From assembly GCF_019203965.1 (NCBI RefSeq), contig NZ_CP076448.1:1937001-2001000 (forward strand): a stretch of DNA of 64,000 bases. The letters run 5' to 3'. Positions 18,626 to 29,255 of this stretch are shown here, piece by piece. The position numbers and the translations under genes are program-made. The notes under the pieces were generated by a model, which saw nothing but the letters and a program-made list of their open reading frames with translations, was not told the DNA's origin and made no database searches. Every line of letters begins with the position of its first letter. Within the stretch, counting starts at the first letter, position 1. This DNA is from Elioraea tepida. GTDB lineage: Bacteria; Pseudomonadota; Alphaproteobacteria; Acetobacterales; Acetobacteraceae.

Positions 18626-19482
18626 CCGCGCGCGTGATCGACGGCAGGGCGGTGGCCGCACGGCTGAGGGAACGGCTCGCTGCAGAAATCGCCTCCCTTC
18701 CCTTCGCGCCGAAGCTCGTCGTGCTTCTGGTCGGCGACGACCCAGTCTCCGCTGTCTACGTCCGGAACAAGGACAAGGCGGCGCGAGCCGCGGGGTTCAC
18801 AAGCGAGACCGAGCGCCTGTCCGCGGCCACCACCGAGGCGGCCCTGCTCGCCCGGATCGCCGCGCTGAACGACGACCCGGAGGTCGACGGAATCCTCGTC
18901 CAGCTCCCCCTTCCTCGCCACATCCGCACGGAAGCGGTGCTTGATGCGATCGACCCGGCGAAGGATGTCGACGGCTTCCATCCGCTCAACGCAGGCCTGC
19001 TCGCGATCGGCCGCCCCGCGCTTGTTCCCTGCACCCCGAAGGGCGTCATGACCCTGCTCGCCGAAGCGGGCGTGCCGGTCGCGGGCGCGCGCGCGGTGGT
19101 GATCGGCCGGTCGAACATCGTCGGCAGGCCGATGGCCGCCCTGCTCACCCTCGCCGACGCCACCGTGACGCTCGCCCACAGCCGCACCCGCGACCTCGCC
19201 GCCGAGTGCCGACGCGCCGAGATCCTCGTCGTCGCCGCCGGGCGCCCAGGCCTTGTGCGGGGAGACTGGGTGGCGCCCGGAGCGTGCGTGATCGATGTCG
19301 GCATCAATCGCCTCGCCGACGGCCGCCTCGCCGGCGATGTCGCCTATGCCGAGGCGCTGCCGCACGCGGGCTGGATCACGCCCGTTCCGGGCGGGGTGGG
19401 GCCGATGACCATCGCCACCCTGCTTGCGAACACGCTGGCCGCGGCCCGGGCGAGGCGGGGCGTGGGAGCGATCGCGGCATGA
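18622..19482 (+). CDS. folD: bifunctional methylenetetrahydrofolate dehydrogenase/methenyltetrahydrofolate cyclohydrolase FolD
   Basis: A 286-residue cytosolic enzyme that interconverts methylene-, methenyl- and formyl-tetrahydrofolate with NADP, supplying one-carbon units for purines. [18 protein letters not shown] holds the catalytic tyrosine and lysine. [20 protein letters not shown], the NADP motif [12 protein letters not shown] and the closing [16 protein letters not shown] are all present, and the length is normal. purF downstream on the same strand uses formyl-folate chemistry indirectly, but the two are not in one operon. Confidence 0.97.
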   Translation: MTARVIDGRAVAARLRERLAAEIASLPFAPKLVVLLVGDDPVSAVYVRNKDKAARAAGFTSETERLSAATTEAALLARIAALNDDPEVDGILVQLPLPRHIRTEAVLDAIDPAKDVDGFHPLNAGLLAIGRPALVPCTPKGVMTLLAEAGVPVAGARAVVIGRSNIVGRPMAALLTLADATVTLAHSRTRDLAAECRRAEILVVAAGRPGLVRGDWVAPGACVIDVGINRLADGRLAGDVAYAEALPHAGWITPVPGGVGPMTIATLLANTLAAARARRGVGAIAA

Positions 19483-19718
19483 TCCTCTGGCGCCTTCTGC
19501 AGGCGATCGCCGTTCTCGCGCTCATTGCCTGCCTCGACCTTGCGACCAAGGCGACGCCGCTCCGTGGCGAAGGCTGGAATGCCGGGCGCCTGCTCTACGC
19601 CGGGTCGGGCATCGTCACGGCGCTGACCTTGTTCGCTCTCGCCGCCATCGGCATCGGGCAAGCGCGTCTGAGGGCGCAGCTCGAGCGGATCGAGGCAGCG
19701 CTGAGCAAACGCGACTGA
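19479..19718 (+). CDS. small two-segment membrane protein of unknown function
   Basis: This 79-residue protein starts at an ATG overlapping the folD stop (ATGA). Two hydrophobic segments (about 5-22 and 40-62) are followed by a charged helix [17 protein letters not shown] that could form a short coiled coil. I do not recognise a family. The overlap with folD supports a real, co-transcribed gene. Confidence 0.7.
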   Translation: MILWRLLQAIAVLALIACLDLATKATPLRGEGWNAGRLLYAGSGIVTALTLFALAAIGIGQARLRAQLERIEAALSKRD

Positions 19719-19879
19719 AGGGCCGTTCGGAGCCCGAGGCTTGCGCGTCGCTCGCGCAGCCGGAGAACCGCGCCCCGGCGCCTTCGCCGCCCGGTCAGGC
19801 TGCGCGGCGCCGCCCACGCCGAGGCCGCCGCTCCCGTGCGCTGGGTGGCCCCTCCGCGGCCCCGGCGTCGCAGCCTCCG

Positions 19880-20368
19880 TCAGCCCGGCCGTGCCGGCAC
19901 GCCGAGCTTGTGGTGGATCGCCGCGACGAGCTCGGGCTCGAGGCCGAGCTTCGCCGCAAGCGCCTCGAGCCACGCGAACTCCGCCTCCTGGTCGAGATCG
20001 ACCGCCTCGACCGAGGCGATGTAGAGCTCCACGGCGCGGCGGCGGCTTCCGGCGGCACCGGCCGCGACCGCCTCGAGGTCGAGCGGGGCGCGGAACTCGC
20101 GGCTGATCCAGTCCATCACGTCAGGGTCGAACTCGGCGCAGCCGATCCGATCGAGCAGGCGCTCGCGCTCAGCGTCGGTGATCCGACCATCCGACTTGGC
20201 GGCGGCGATCATCGCCCGGATCAGCCCAAGCGCATGGTCCGACGCGGCCGGGCCGTGCGGCATGATCGCCCCGTCATGCCCAGGCCGGTTCTCCACGGCG
20301 AGCACATGCTGGGCTGCGGCCGAGATCCGGGCGAGCAGCGGGTCGTAGCAGCGCGGATGGGGCTTCAT
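19880..20368 (-). CDS. TerB/DUF533-like protein
   Basis: A 162-residue soluble protein. After a variable N-terminus come ALGLIRAMIAAAKSDGRITDAERERLL and DLDQEAEFAWLEALAAKLGLEPELVAAIHHKLG, the acidic helical pattern shared by DUF533 and tellurite-resistance TerB-like domains. No membrane segment is seen. It lies alone between two oppositely facing genes. The role is unknown, and the tellurite label should not be taken as function. Confidence 0.75.
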   Translation of the reverse strand: MKPHPRCYDPLLARISAAAQHVLAVENRPGHDGAIMPHGPAASDHALGLIRAMIAAAKSDGRITDAERERLLDRIGCAEFDPDVMDWISREFRAPLDLEAVAAGAAGSRRRAVELYIASVEAVDLDQEAEFAWLEALAAKLGLEPELVAAIHHKLGVPARPG

Positions 20369-20472
20369 AGGCTGGCCTCCCGGGTCGATGACAGGAAGGC
20401 TACGGAACCGTGACGGAGCCCGCCTTGACCTCGCTCAAGCGCGGCCAGGGCGGAGCCGTGCCGGCCGGCGCG

Positions 20473-21708
20473 TCAGAGCGCCCCGCCCTTCCGCCCCGCC
20501 ATCGCGCCGAGGCGGAGCCTGAGCGCGTTGAGGCGTATGAAGCCCTTGGCATCGGCCTGGTCGTAGGCGCCCTGGTCGTCCTCGAACGTCACGTACTTCA
20601 TCGCGTAAAGGCTGTGCGGGCTCTCGCGGCCCGCCACCATCACATTGCCCTTGTAGAGCTTGAGCCGCACACGCCCGGTAACATGCGCCTGCGAGGCGTC
20701 GATCGCGGCCTGCAGCATCCGCCGCTCCGGCGCGAACCAGAAGCCGTTGTAGATCAGCTCGGCATAGCGGGGCATCAGCTCGTCCTTGAGGTGGGCCACG
20801 CCGCGGTCGAGCGTGATGCTCTCGATCGCTCGGTGCGCCACGGCAAGGATCGTGCCGCCCGGTGTCTCGTAGACGCCGCGGCTCTTCATGCCGACGAAGC
20901 GGTTCTCGACAAGGTCGAGCCGGCCGATCCCGTTCTCCCGCCCGAGCGCGTTGAGACGCGCAAGCAGCGACGCGGGCGAGAGCGCCTCGCCATTGATCGC
21001 CACCGGGTCCCCTTCCTTGAAGTCGATCGCGATCTCGGTCACCCGGTCGGGGGCGGCCATCGGCGAGACAGTGCGCTGGTAGACGATCTCGTCCGCTTCC
21101 TGGGCCGGGTCCTCGAGGATCTTTCCCTCCGAGGAGGAGTGCAGAAGGTTGGCGTCGACCGAGAACGGCGCCTCGCCGCGCTTGTCCTTGGCGATCGGGA
21201 TCTGGTGCTTCTCGGCGAACTCGAGCAGCGCTGTGCGCGAGGTCAGCGTCCACTCGCGCCACGGCGCGATCACCGTCACGTCGGGCTTCAGCGCGTAGTA
21301 GCTGAGCTCGAACCGGACCTGGTCGTTGCCCTTGCCGGTCGCGCCATGGGCCACCGCGTCGGCGCCGACCGCTTCTGCGATCTCGATCTGGCGCTTGGCG
21401 ATCAAGGGCCGAGCAATCGAGGTGCCGAGGAGATAGAGGCCCTCGTAGACGGCGTTGGCGCGGAACATCGGGAAGACGAAGTCGCGCACGAACTCCTCGC
21501 GCAGGTCCTCGACGAAGATGTTCTCCTCGCGGATGCCGAGCAGCCGCGCCTTCTCCCGCGCCGGCCCGAGCTCCTCCCCCTGGCCGAGATCGGCCGTGAA
21601 GGTCACCACCTCGCAGCCGTAGGTCTCCTGGAGCCACTTGAGGATCACGGAGGTGTCGAGCCCGCCCGAATAGGCGAGCACGACCTTCTTGACGGACGTC
21701 TTCGACAT
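20473..21708 (-). CDS. argG: argininosuccinate synthase ArgG
   Basis: A 411-residue enzyme that joins citrulline and aspartate with ATP in arginine synthesis. [19 protein letters not shown] is the PP-loop ATP motif; [22 protein letters not shown] and [13 protein letters not shown]-like elements complete the family pattern. The start MSKTSVKK is chosen because homologues begin there; a longer open frame upstream lacks similarity. It is transcribed alone, away from cvpA. Confidence 0.97.
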   Translation of the reverse strand: MSKTSVKKVVLAYSGGLDTSVILKWLQETYGCEVVTFTADLGQGEELGPAREKARLLGIREENIFVEDLREEFVRDFVFPMFRANAVYEGLYLLGTSIARPLIAKRQIEIAEAVGADAVAHGATGKGNDQVRFELSYYALKPDVTVIAPWREWTLTSRTALLEFAEKHQIPIAKDKRGEAPFSVDANLLHSSSEGKILEDPAQEADEIVYQRTVSPMAAPDRVTEIAIDFKEGDPVAINGEALSPASLLARLNALGRENGIGRLDLVENRFVGMKSRGVYETPGGTILAVAHRAIESITLDRGVAHLKDELMPRYAELIYNGFWFAPERRMLQAAIDASQAHVTGRVRLKLYKGNVMVAGRESPHSLYAMKYVTFEDDQGAYDQADAKGFIRLNALRLRLGAMAGRKGGAL

Positions 21709-21870
21709 GGCCGGTGTTCCGCTCTGTCGCGAGGGAGAGGCGCCTTCAAGCACGCGCCCCGCCACACCGCAAGACCGCCCTCCGGGGCGAGCGCGGCGTG
21801 GTTCCCTCTGTGCCACCGCTGCTCTAGAAGCGAGGGCTATGCTGAACGACACCCGCGGAGCCTGCCCGCC

Positions 21871-22503
21871 GTGACCGCAAGCCTCTGGCTCGACCTCGGC
21901 GTCCTTGCGGTTCTCCTCGTCTCGGGCCTGCTTGCGATGCTCCGCGGCTTCGTCCGCGAGCTGCTCGGCATCGGCGCCTGGCTGGGCGCCGCTCTGGCGG
22001 GCCTGTTCCTTCATCCCCTCCTCGCGCCGCATCTCCACCCCTGGCTCGCACCGGGGCTGATCGCGAACCTCGCCGCGGGCGGGGCGATCTTCCTCGTCGT
22101 CTTGATCCTTCTGTCGCTGCTCGCGCGCTTTCTCTCCGACAGGGTGCGGGACAGCGCCGCCGGCAGCATCGACCGCACGCTCGGCCTCGTCTTCGGCCTC
22201 GTGCGGGGTGTCGCTCTCGTCTGCTTCGCCTATATTGCGGTGGCGTTCCTCGCCGGGGAGAGGGCGCGCTGGCCGGGCTGGCTCAAGGAGTCGCAGAGCG
22301 TGCGTTTCGCCGAGCCGGGTGCGGCCTGGATCGTGGCGCAGCTCCCGCCGGGGCTGTTGCCGCCGCCGCCTTCGGGCAGCGCGCGGCCGCCTGCGGTGGA
22401 GCAGCTCCTCCGTCCCGCCCCGGCGCGGCCGCCCGAGCGCGGCGAGGGCTACCGGCCGGAGGAACGTCGTGACCTCGACCGTCTGCTCAACACGACACGC
22501 TGA
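21871..22503 (+). CDS. cvpA: CvpA family membrane protein
   Basis: A 210-residue protein with four membrane segments in the first ~130 residues ([20 protein letters not shown], then [20 protein letters not shown]) and a proline-rich soluble tail. It matches CvpA, named for colicin V production and linked to envelope stress. A GTG start at 21871 is preferred because the MT-type reading SLWLDLG aligns with the family start. It precedes purF by 18 bases, an arrangement also common in other proteobacteria. Confidence 0.88.
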   Translation: MTASLWLDLGVLAVLLVSGLLAMLRGFVRELLGIGAWLGAALAGLFLHPLLAPHLHPWLAPGLIANLAAGGAIFLVVLILLSLLARFLSDRVRDSAAGSIDRTLGLVFGLVRGVALVCFAYIAVAFLAGERARWPGWLKESQSVRFAEPGAAWIVAQLPPGLLPPPPSGSARPPAVEQLLRPAPARPPERGEGYRPEERRDLDRLLNTTR

Positions 22504-22521
22504 GGAAGGGGTGCGAGAGGG

Positions 22522-24033
22522 ATGCCGACGGACCGCCGATCACCCGAGCCGCGCGAGCCGGTCGAGCCGGCGGCCTTCGCCCCGGCGGATGACGACCACC
22601 CTCGCGAGGAGTGCGGCGTCTTCGGCGTCTGGGCCGCGGCCGACGCCGCGGCTCTGACCGCGCTGGGCCTGCATGCGCTTCAGCATCGCGGCCAGGAGGC
22701 GGCCGGGATCGTCAGCTTCGACGGCGAACGCTTCCACAGCCACCGCGCCCTCGGCCTTGTCGGCGACACCTTCTCCGACGCCCGCGTCATCGCCTCCCTG
22801 CCCGGGCGGGCGGCGATCGGCCACAACCGCTACGCCACGACCGGCGACACGGTTCTGCGCAACGTCCAGCCGCTCTATGCCGATTTCGAGTTCGGCGGCT
22901 TTGCCGTCGGCCACAACGGCAACCTCACCAACGCCACCCAGCTCCGCCGCGCGCTTGTGCGGCGCGGCTGCCTGTTCCAGTCGACGACCGACAGCGAGGT
23001 GTTCGTCCACCTGATCGCGATCAGCCTCTACTCGACGGTGGTCGACCGGCTGATCGACGCGCTGAAGCAGGTCCAGGGCGCTTATTCGCTTGTTGCCCTG
23101 ACGGCGGAGGCGATGATCGGCGTGCGCGACCCGTTCGGCGTGCGCCCGCTGATCCTCGGCCGGTTGCCCTCGCCAGCGAAGGAAGGCGGCTGGGTGCTCG
23201 CCTCCGAGACCTGCGCGCTCGACATCGTGGGCGCGAGCTTCGTGCGCGATGTCGAGCCGGGCGAGATCGTGGTGATCGACGACAACGGCGTGCGCAGCAT
23301 CAAGCCCTGGGCGAAGCAGGCCTCGCGCTTCTGCATTTTCGAGTTCATCTACTTCTCGCGCCCCGACAGCGTGGTCGAGGGAACGCCCGTCTACGAGGTG
23401 CGCAAGCGCATCGGCGCGGAGCTCGCGCGCGAGAGCCACGTGCCGGCCGACCTGGTCGTTCCGGTTCCCGATAGCGGCGTTCCGGCCGCGATCGGCTATG
23501 CGGCGGAGGCGGGTCTTCCCTTCGAGCTCGGCATCATCCGCAACCACTATGTCGGCCGCACCTTCATCGAGCCGACGGACAGCATCCGCCATCTCGGCGT
23601 CAAGCTGAAGCACAGCGCCAACCGCTCGCTGATCGCGGGCAAGCGCGTGGTGCTCGTCGATGATTCGATCGTTCGCGGAACGACCTCGCGCAAGATCGTC
23701 GAGATGGTGCGTGCCGCCGGGGCGGCGGAGGTGCACATGCGGATCTCCTCGCCGCCGACGACGCATTCCTGCTTCTACGGCATCGACACGCCGGAGCGCG
23801 ACAAATTGCTTGCCGCGCGGAACGATGTCGCGGCGATGGCGCGGATCATCGGCGTCGACAGCCTCGCCTTCATCTCGATCGACGGTCTCTATTGCGCCGT
23901 CGCAGGGGTGGCGCGTGACCCCGCACGGCCGCAGTTCTGCGACGCCTGCTTCACCGGCGACTACCCGATTCCGCTCGTCGACCTCGCCTCGCCCGCGAAC
24001 GACCGACAGCTTTCGCTGCTCGCGGAAGGATGA
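22522..24033 (+). CDS. purF: amidophosphoribosyltransferase PurF
   Basis: A 503-residue enzyme that starts purine synthesis by moving ammonia from glutamine to PRPP. A propeptide of about 32 residues precedes the N-terminal nucleophile Cys in [28 protein letters not shown] and GHNGNLTN form the glutaminase site. The PRPP-binding loop is [17 protein letters not shown]. Length is normal. Its stop overlaps the following SDR gene by four bases, although that gene has no obvious link to purines. Confidence 0.97.
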   Translation: MPTDRRSPEPREPVEPAAFAPADDDHPREECGVFGVWAAADAAALTALGLHALQHRGQEAAGIVSFDGERFHSHRALGLVGDTFSDARVIASLPGRAAIGHNRYATTGDTVLRNVQPLYADFEFGGFAVGHNGNLTNATQLRRALVRRGCLFQSTTDSEVFVHLIAISLYSTVVDRLIDALKQVQGAYSLVALTAEAMIGVRDPFGVRPLILGRLPSPAKEGGWVLASETCALDIVGASFVRDVEPGEIVVIDDNGVRSIKPWAKQASRFCIFEFIYFSRPDSVVEGTPVYEVRKRIGAELARESHVPADLVVPVPDSGVPAAIGYAAEAGLPFELGIIRNHYVGRTFIEPTDSIRHLGVKLKHSANRSLIAGKRVVLVDDSIVRGTTSRKIVEMVRAAGAAEVHMRISSPPTTHSCFYGIDTPERDKLLAARNDVAAMARIIGVDSLAFISIDGLYCAVAGVARDPARPQFCDACFTGDYPIPLVDLASPANDRQLSLLAEG

Positions 24034-24740
24034 GCGACAAGCCGCTTGCCGGGCGCGTCGCCCTCGTCACCGGCGCCTCGCGCGGCCTCGGTGCCGCGAT
24101 CGCGGTGGTGCTCGGCGCCGCCGGCGCGCAGGTGGTCGCGCTCGCGCGGAACGCCGCTGCGCTCGAGGAGACGGACGATGCGATCCGCGCGGCGGGCGGC
24201 GCCCCGGCCTCTCTGCTCGCGCTCGACCTCGCGCGCGGCGAGGATGTGGACATGATCGGGCCGACGATCGCCCAGCGCTTCGGCCGGCTCGACATCGTCG
24301 TCGGCAACGCCGCCGTGCTCGGGCGTCTTGGGCCCGTGACGCACCTGCCGGCGAAGGACTGGGCCGAGGTGATGGCGGTGAACCTCACCGCGAACTGGCA
24401 TCTGATGCGCACCACCGAGCCGCTGCTCCGCGCCTCGGATGCCGGGCGCGCGGTGTTCGTTACCTCCCGCCGCGCCGCGCAACCCAAGGCCTATTGGGGC
24501 GCCTATGGCGCGTCGAAGGCGGCGCTCGAACACCTCGCCATCACCTGGGCGCAGGAACTCGCGATCACGCCCGTGAAGGTGAACCTGTTCGACCCTGGCA
24601 TCGTCCGCACGCGGATGCGCGCCGCCGCCATGCCCGGCGAGAACCCGATGACCGTCCCCGCGCCGGAGGAGGTCGCGCCGAAGGTGCTGCCGCTCTGCCT
24701 GCCGAGCGAGACGCGCTCGGGCGAGATCATCCGTGCCTGA
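24030..24740 (+). CDS. short-chain dehydrogenase/reductase
   Basis: A 236-residue Rossmann oxidoreductase. VALVTGASRGLGAAIA is the NAD(P) glycine motif, VGNAAVLG replaces the usual NNAG, and YGASKAALEHL contains the catalytic Tyr-X3-Lys. A serine in VFVTSRR precedes it. The substrate is unknown. Translation is coupled to purF (ATGA) and overlaps the following epimerase gene by eight bases. Confidence 0.88.
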   Translation: MSDKPLAGRVALVTGASRGLGAAIAVVLGAAGAQVVALARNAAALEETDDAIRAAGGAPASLLALDLARGEDVDMIGPTIAQRFGRLDIVVGNAAVLGRLGPVTHLPAKDWAEVMAVNLTANWHLMRTTEPLLRASDAGRAVFVTSRRAAQPKAYWGAYGASKAALEHLAITWAQELAITPVKVNLFDPGIVRTRMRAAAMPGENPMTVPAPEEVAPKVLPLCLPSETRSGEIIRA

Positions 24741-25719
24741 GGCGACTCTCGTCACCGGCACGTCGGGCTTCGTCGGGCTCGCCGTTGCGGAGGCGCTCGT
24801 GGCGCGCGGCGACACGGTGGTGGCGTTCGACCGCGCGCCTCTGCCTGAAGAGGCGCGGTCGCGGCTCGCCTCGCTTCCGGGGCGGATCATTCCGGTCGAG
24901 GGAGATGTCCGCTCCCGCTCCGACCTTGCCAATGCCTTCGCCGCCGCGCCCGTGGGGCGCGTTCTGCACGCGGCCGTCATCACCGCAGGGCAGGAGCGCG
25001 AGCGTCGCGATGCCGAGACGATCGCCTCGGTGAACCTGCTCGGCGCGATCGCCGTGCTCGAGGCGGCGGTCGCGCACCGCGTCCGACGCCTCGTCTATCC
25101 CTCCTCGGTCGCGGTCTACGGCCGTCCGGCGGAGGGCGATGCCGCCTTTAGGGAGGACGGCACCTGGCCGCGTCCGGTGCTTCTCTATGGCATCACCAAG
25201 CTCGCCGCCGAGCAGGCGCTCGCGCGGCTTGCGCGCGCACACGGCCTCTCCTTCGCCGCCGCGCGCCTTGCCTCGCTGTTCGGGCCGTGGGAGCGGGATA
25301 CCGGCGTGCGCGACACGCTCTCGCCCCATCTCTCCGCCATCGGCTGCGCGCTTGCGGGGCGCGAGGCGGTGCTGAATCCGCCCACGCGGGGGGACCATCT
25401 CTACGTCCGCGACGCCGCCCGAGGGCTGATCGGCCTGCTCGATTCCCCCGCACTTGCGCATGACCTCTTCAACCTCGGCAGCGGTCGGGCGACCTCCGTT
25501 GCCGAGTTCTGCGACGCCCTTGCCGCCCGGGTTCGGGGCTTCCGCTGGCGTCTTGCGCGCGACGGCGAGGAGGCGAACGTGGTCACGCACGTGCCGTTCG
25601 ACCGCCCGCCGATGGACATCTCCCGCCTTGCCGCCGCGACCGGCTTTGCCCCGCGGTTTGACCTTGACGCGGCGGCGGCGGACGCGCTCGCCTTCTTCTC
25701 GGCTCAGCCCTCGGCGTAG
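24733..25719 (+). CDS. NAD-dependent epimerase/dehydratase family protein
   Basis: A 328-residue extended SDR. TLVTGTSGFVGLAVAEAL binds NAD, VYPSSVAVYG supplies the serine and YGITKLAAEQ the Tyr-X3-Lys. Such proteins act on nucleotide sugars, but the substrate is not clear. The GTG start lies inside the SDR gene before it. The 3' end overlaps the convergent der gene by 16 bases. Confidence 0.85.
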   Translation: MPEATLVTGTSGFVGLAVAEALVARGDTVVAFDRAPLPEEARSRLASLPGRIIPVEGDVRSRSDLANAFAAAPVGRVLHAAVITAGQERERRDAETIASVNLLGAIAVLEAAVAHRVRRLVYPSSVAVYGRPAEGDAAFREDGTWPRPVLLYGITKLAAEQALARLARAHGLSFAAARLASLFGPWERDTGVRDTLSPHLSAIGCALAGREAVLNPPTRGDHLYVRDAARGLIGLLDSPALAHDLFNLGSGRATSVAEFCDALAARVRGFRWRLARDGEEANVVTHVPFDRPPMDISRLAAATGFAPRFDLDAAAADALAFFSAQPSA

Positions 25720-27077
25720 GGGTTCTTCGTGCCACGCAGGCTGAGCCTGATCGGCACGCCCTGGAGACCGAAGTCGTCGCGGATCGCGTTCACGAGGTAG
25801 CGGGCATAGGCGTCCGGCAGAAGCTCGCTCCGCGTGCCGAAGATCACGAAGGTGGGGGGGCGCGCCTTCGCCTGGGTGATGTAGCGAAGCTTGAGCCGGC
25901 GCCCGTCGACGAGCGGCGGCGGGTGGCGCGCGATCGCCGCCTCGAACCAGCGGTTCAACTCCCCCGTCGGCACGCGCGTGTTCCAGGCGTCGTAGGCCTT
26001 CCACACGGCCGGCACCAGCTTCTCGACGCCGGCGCCCGTGAGCGCCGAGAGCGGAACAACGGGCATGCCCCTCAGCTGCGCGAGCGAGGCCTCGAGCCTG
26101 TCGGCGAGCAGCCGGCGTGCGGCATCGCGCTCCGCGATAGGCACGAGGTCCCACTTGTTGAGAGCGATCACCAGCGCGCGCCCTTCGCGCTCGGCAAGAG
26201 TCGCGATCGCGATGTCCTGGCCCTCGAGGGGCGCGAGCGCGTCGAGCACGAGCACGACGACCTCCGCCTCCTTGAGCGACCGGATCGTTTCGGCAGTGGA
26301 GAGACGTTCGAGCTCCCCCGTCACACGGGCGCGCTTGCGAAGACCTGCCGTGTCGACGAGGCGAACGAGCCGTCCCTCGGGGTCGCGCCAGGGGGTGGCG
26401 ACCGAATCGCGGGTGATGCCCGGCTCGGGGCCCGTCAGCATCCGCTCCTCCCCGAGCAGGCGGTTGACGAGGGTGGACTTGCCGGCGTTCGGCCGGCCGA
26501 CCACGGCGAGCCTGAGCGGCCGCTCCCGCCCGGCCTGCGCTTCTGCCTCCTCCGCGTCGTCCTCCGGCGGCGGGCCGAGCAGCTCCGCCACCCGCGCGTG
26601 CAGCTCGCCTAAGCCCTCGCCATGCTCGGCCGAGATCGCCACCGGCTCGCCGAGACCGAGCGCATAGGCCTCCGCCACCCCGCCCGCGGCGGCGCGCCCC
26701 TCCGCCTTGTTGACCACGACCACGAGGGGGCGGCCCTTGCGGCGCAGCCAGGCGGCGAAGTGTTCGTCGGCCGGGGTGAGCCCGGCGCGGCCGTCGATCA
26801 CGAACAGGACGAGATCGGCCTGGTCCACCGCCCGCTCGCTGCCTGCGGTCATCCGCCCCGCGATCGTCTCGGGGGGCGCCTCCTCGAGGCCGGCCGTGTC
26901 GACCAGGGTGACGTCGCGGCCGCCGACGATCGCCTCCGCCTCCTTCCGGTCGCGCGTCACGCCCGGCTGGTCGTGGACGATCGCGAGACGACGGCGCGCG
27001 AGCCGGTTGAACAGGGTGGACTTGCCGACATTCGGCCGCCCGACGATGGCGACGACGGGGCGGGGGCGCTCGGCCAC
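25704..27077 (-). CDS. der: GTPase Der (EngA), ribosome assembly
   Basis: A 457-residue double GTPase needed for late 50S assembly. The first G domain has GRPNVGKSTLFNRL, DTAGLEE and NKAE; the second has GRPNAGKSTLVNRLLG, DTAGLRKRARV and NKWD. The KH-like C-terminal domain holds LKLRYITQAKARPPTFVIFG. A GTG at 27077 is chosen because VAERPRPVVAIVGRPN aligns with the family start and it follows the bamB stop by a few bases. The order yfgM-bamB-der matches other proteobacteria. Confidence 0.96.
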   Translation of the reverse strand: MAERPRPVVAIVGRPNVGKSTLFNRLARRRLAIVHDQPGVTRDRKEAEAIVGGRDVTLVDTAGLEEAPPETIAGRMTAGSERAVDQADLVLFVIDGRAGLTPADEHFAAWLRRKGRPLVVVVNKAEGRAAAGGVAEAYALGLGEPVAISAEHGEGLGELHARVAELLGPPPEDDAEEAEAQAGRERPLRLAVVGRPNAGKSTLVNRLLGEERMLTGPEPGITRDSVATPWRDPEGRLVRLVDTAGLRKRARVTGELERLSTAETIRSLKEAEVVVLVLDALAPLEGQDIAIATLAEREGRALVIALNKWDLVPIAERDAARRLLADRLEASLAQLRGMPVVPLSALTGAGVEKLVPAVWKAYDAWNTRVPTGELNRWFEAAIARHPPPLVDGRRLKLRYITQAKARPPTFVIFGTRSELLPDAYARYLVNAIRDDFGLQGVPIRLSLRGTKNPYAEG

Positions 27078-27082
27078 GGGCG

Positions 27083-28414
27083 TCAGCGCAGCGCGACGAT
27101 GGTCGCGTCGTCGGCGAGGAGAAGAAGCGTGCCGTCTGCCACCGCGGGCGGCACGGAAACGCCGTCGGGCAGGCGCTGCCGGCCGAGAATCTCGCCCGTG
27201 TAGGGCGAGACGGCGATCGCCAGGGCGGAGGAGGAGGCGAGCACCAGCCGATCCCCAACCAGGGCGGGGCCGGTCCAGAGGATCCGGTTGCGGCGTCGGC
27301 GCTCGTCCTCGAACCGCGGCAGGGGCGTCACCCAGCGGGCGCGGCCGTCGGTTCGGCTGAGGCAGACGAGCTCCTCTGCGGCGCTGACGAGGAAGATCCA
27401 GTCGCCGGCGATCCAGGGGCTCTCGCGTCCGGGCAGGTCGCGTTCCCAGATCCGCCGCCCCGTGCGCATGTCGAGCGCGACCATCGCTCCGGCAGCGCCG
27501 ATGACGAAGCCGCGCCCGCGATCGATCGCCGGCCGCGCCATCACGGCGGAAAGGTCGGCGATCGAGGGCCGTCCCCTCCCTCCGCCGGTGGTCTCCGACC
27601 ACACGACGCGCCCGCTGTCGAGCCGCAGAGCGGTGATGTCCCCGTTGCCGAAGCCGGCGAGGACGAAGCCCTGGTCGACCGCGGGGGTCGGCGAGGCAAG
27701 AAGCGTCGTCGTCTCCGCCGGGCCGCGGTGGGTCCACACTGTCTCGCCGCTCGCCGCCGCGACGCACACAACCTGCCCCTCGACGCAGAGCACGACGACG
27801 CGCTCCCCCGTGGTGGTGACGGCGCCGCGCGAGGGGCTCGGCAGCCTCTCGCGCCAGAGGATCTCACCGGTCGCCGGCGCGAGTGCGAGGAGCTCGCCGT
27901 AGCCGGTCGCGGCATAGACGCGGGCGCCGTCGGTCGCGACACCGCCGCCGAGGATCTCGCGCGACGCTCCCTCTGGCCGTGTCGCGACCTGCCAGAGCGA
28001 GCGACCCGTTGCGAGGTCGAGGCCAGTGATCCGCGCCTCGGCATCGGCGGCGAAGACCCGGCCATCCATCACCACGGGGGGAGACATCAGCCTGCGCCTG
28101 AGCGACGCGCCGCTGCCGATCGAGGAGCGCCAGGCGACGGCGAGCCGGTCGCCCGCCTCGAGATGGCCCATCACGTTGGCCGGGGACCCGCCCGGAACCG
28201 GCCAGTCGCTGTTGCGCACAGGCGGCGGCAGGGCGATCTCGACCGACGCCATCGCCTCGTCGGGCTCAAGCGCCAACTCGCCCGGGAGCACGGCGCGACG
28301 CTCGCCGGGAAGCGGGGTCTTGGTCGGGCCGAACCAGTCGTCCCAGAGGCTGCAGCCGCCGAGGGCGAGGGGAGAGAGGGAGAGGCCGGTGAGCAGGGCG
28401 CGGCGTCGCGGCAT
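27083..28414 (-). CDS. bamB: outer-membrane assembly lipoprotein BamB-like (PQQ-like beta-propeller)
   Basis: A 443-residue lipoprotein with signal peptide and lipobox LALGGC. The rest is a beta-propeller with repeated strands such as GLDLATGRSLWQV, ALAPATGEILWRE and ALDMRTGRRIWERD, the PQQ-type repeat used by BamB to support BamA in outer-membrane protein insertion. Its place between a YfgM-like gene and der supports BamB over a quinoprotein dehydrogenase. No dehydrogenase catalytic motif is seen. Confidence 0.9.
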   Translation of the reverse strand: MPRRRALLTGLSLSPLALGGCSLWDDWFGPTKTPLPGERRAVLPGELALEPDEAMASVEIALPPPVRNSDWPVPGGSPANVMGHLEAGDRLAVAWRSSIGSGASLRRRLMSPPVVMDGRVFAADAEARITGLDLATGRSLWQVATRPEGASREILGGGVATDGARVYAATGYGELLALAPATGEILWRERLPSPSRGAVTTTGERVVVLCVEGQVVCVAAASGETVWTHRGPAETTTLLASPTPAVDQGFVLAGFGNGDITALRLDSGRVVWSETTGGGRGRPSIADLSAVMARPAIDRGRGFVIGAAGAMVALDMRTGRRIWERDLPGRESPWIAGDWIFLVSAAEELVCLSRTDGRARWVTPLPRFEDERRRRNRILWTGPALVGDRLVLASSSALAIAVSPYTGEILGRQRLPDGVSVPPAVADGTLLLLADDATIVALR

Positions 28415-28424
28415 GCGCGTCCCC

Positions 28425-29084
28425 TCAGCTCCCCGAAGCGGCGCCGGTGAGAGCGCCGAGCGTTTCGGCGGCGCGGGCGCGCAACGCCGCCGGGGCGTCC
28501 TCGGCCTCGGCGAGCCCGCGCAGGATCGCCACTGCCCGCTCGCGCTGGCCCCGGCGCTCGGCCAGCACGGCCTCGAGCTCGCGCGCCGAGAAGCGGAACG
28601 CCCCGTCGGGACGGTCGAGCGGCGCGAGCCGCGCTGACAGAGCGGCAGGGTCGCCGGAATCCGCCTGGTGCAGGACCGACATCAGAGCGGCGAGGTCGCG
28701 ATAGGGCTGCGGGGTTGCGGCGTCGACGGCGAGCTGGTCCCACATCGCGATCGCGATGTCGCGCTCGCCGGCGCGCGCCCGGGCGGCGGCCTCCTGAAGG
28801 CGGGCCAGAAGCCGGTATCCGGTGGGAGCCTGAGCGTGAAGCGCGGCGAACTGAGCGATCGCCGCGGCTGTATCCTGGCTCTCGGCGGCGCGCATCGCGG
28901 CGAGATAGCGCGTCGCGGCGGCCGCGGCCTCGCGCGCCTCGTACCATCGCCACCCCTGCCAGCCGGCAGCGCCGAGCACGGCGGCGAGCACCACGGCGGT
29001 CGCGGCCCAGCCGTAGCGGTCCCACAGCCGCTTGAGGCGCTCGCGCCTGAGGTCCTCCTCGACCTCGGTGAAGATGTCGGTCAC
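28425..29084 (-). CDS. YfgM-like membrane-anchored TPR protein
   Basis: A 219-residue protein: short cytosolic N-terminus DIFTEVEEDLRRERLKRLWDRYG, one membrane segment (about residues 27-45), then helical TPR-like repeats rich in alanine facing the periplasm. This layout and the neighbouring bamB match YfgM, a helper of envelope protein folding at the Sec translocon. The GTG start is weak but the N-terminus is conserved in pattern. Confidence 0.82.
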   Translation of the reverse strand: MTDIFTEVEEDLRRERLKRLWDRYGWAATAVVLAAVLGAAGWQGWRWYEAREAAAAATRYLAAMRAAESQDTAAAIAQFAALHAQAPTGYRLLARLQEAAARARAGERDIAIAMWDQLAVDAATPQPYRDLAALMSVLHQADSGDPAALSARLAPLDRPDGAFRFSARELEAVLAERRGQRERAVAILRGLAEAEDAPAALRARAAETLGALTGAASGS

Positions 29085-29255
29085 GCTGTTCCTCCGGGCC
29101 GCCTGTCCGGCGCGCAGGCCCCCTCGCGCGAGGCTGCGCCCTCTGCGCCCCGCACAGGGCGGCGGACAATAGCCACCGGGCGCTTCGGGCGCAAACCGTG
29201 CGCTCGGCCGGGCCTTGACCCTTCCTTAAGCGCCGGCCGCCAGGATCGCCACGCC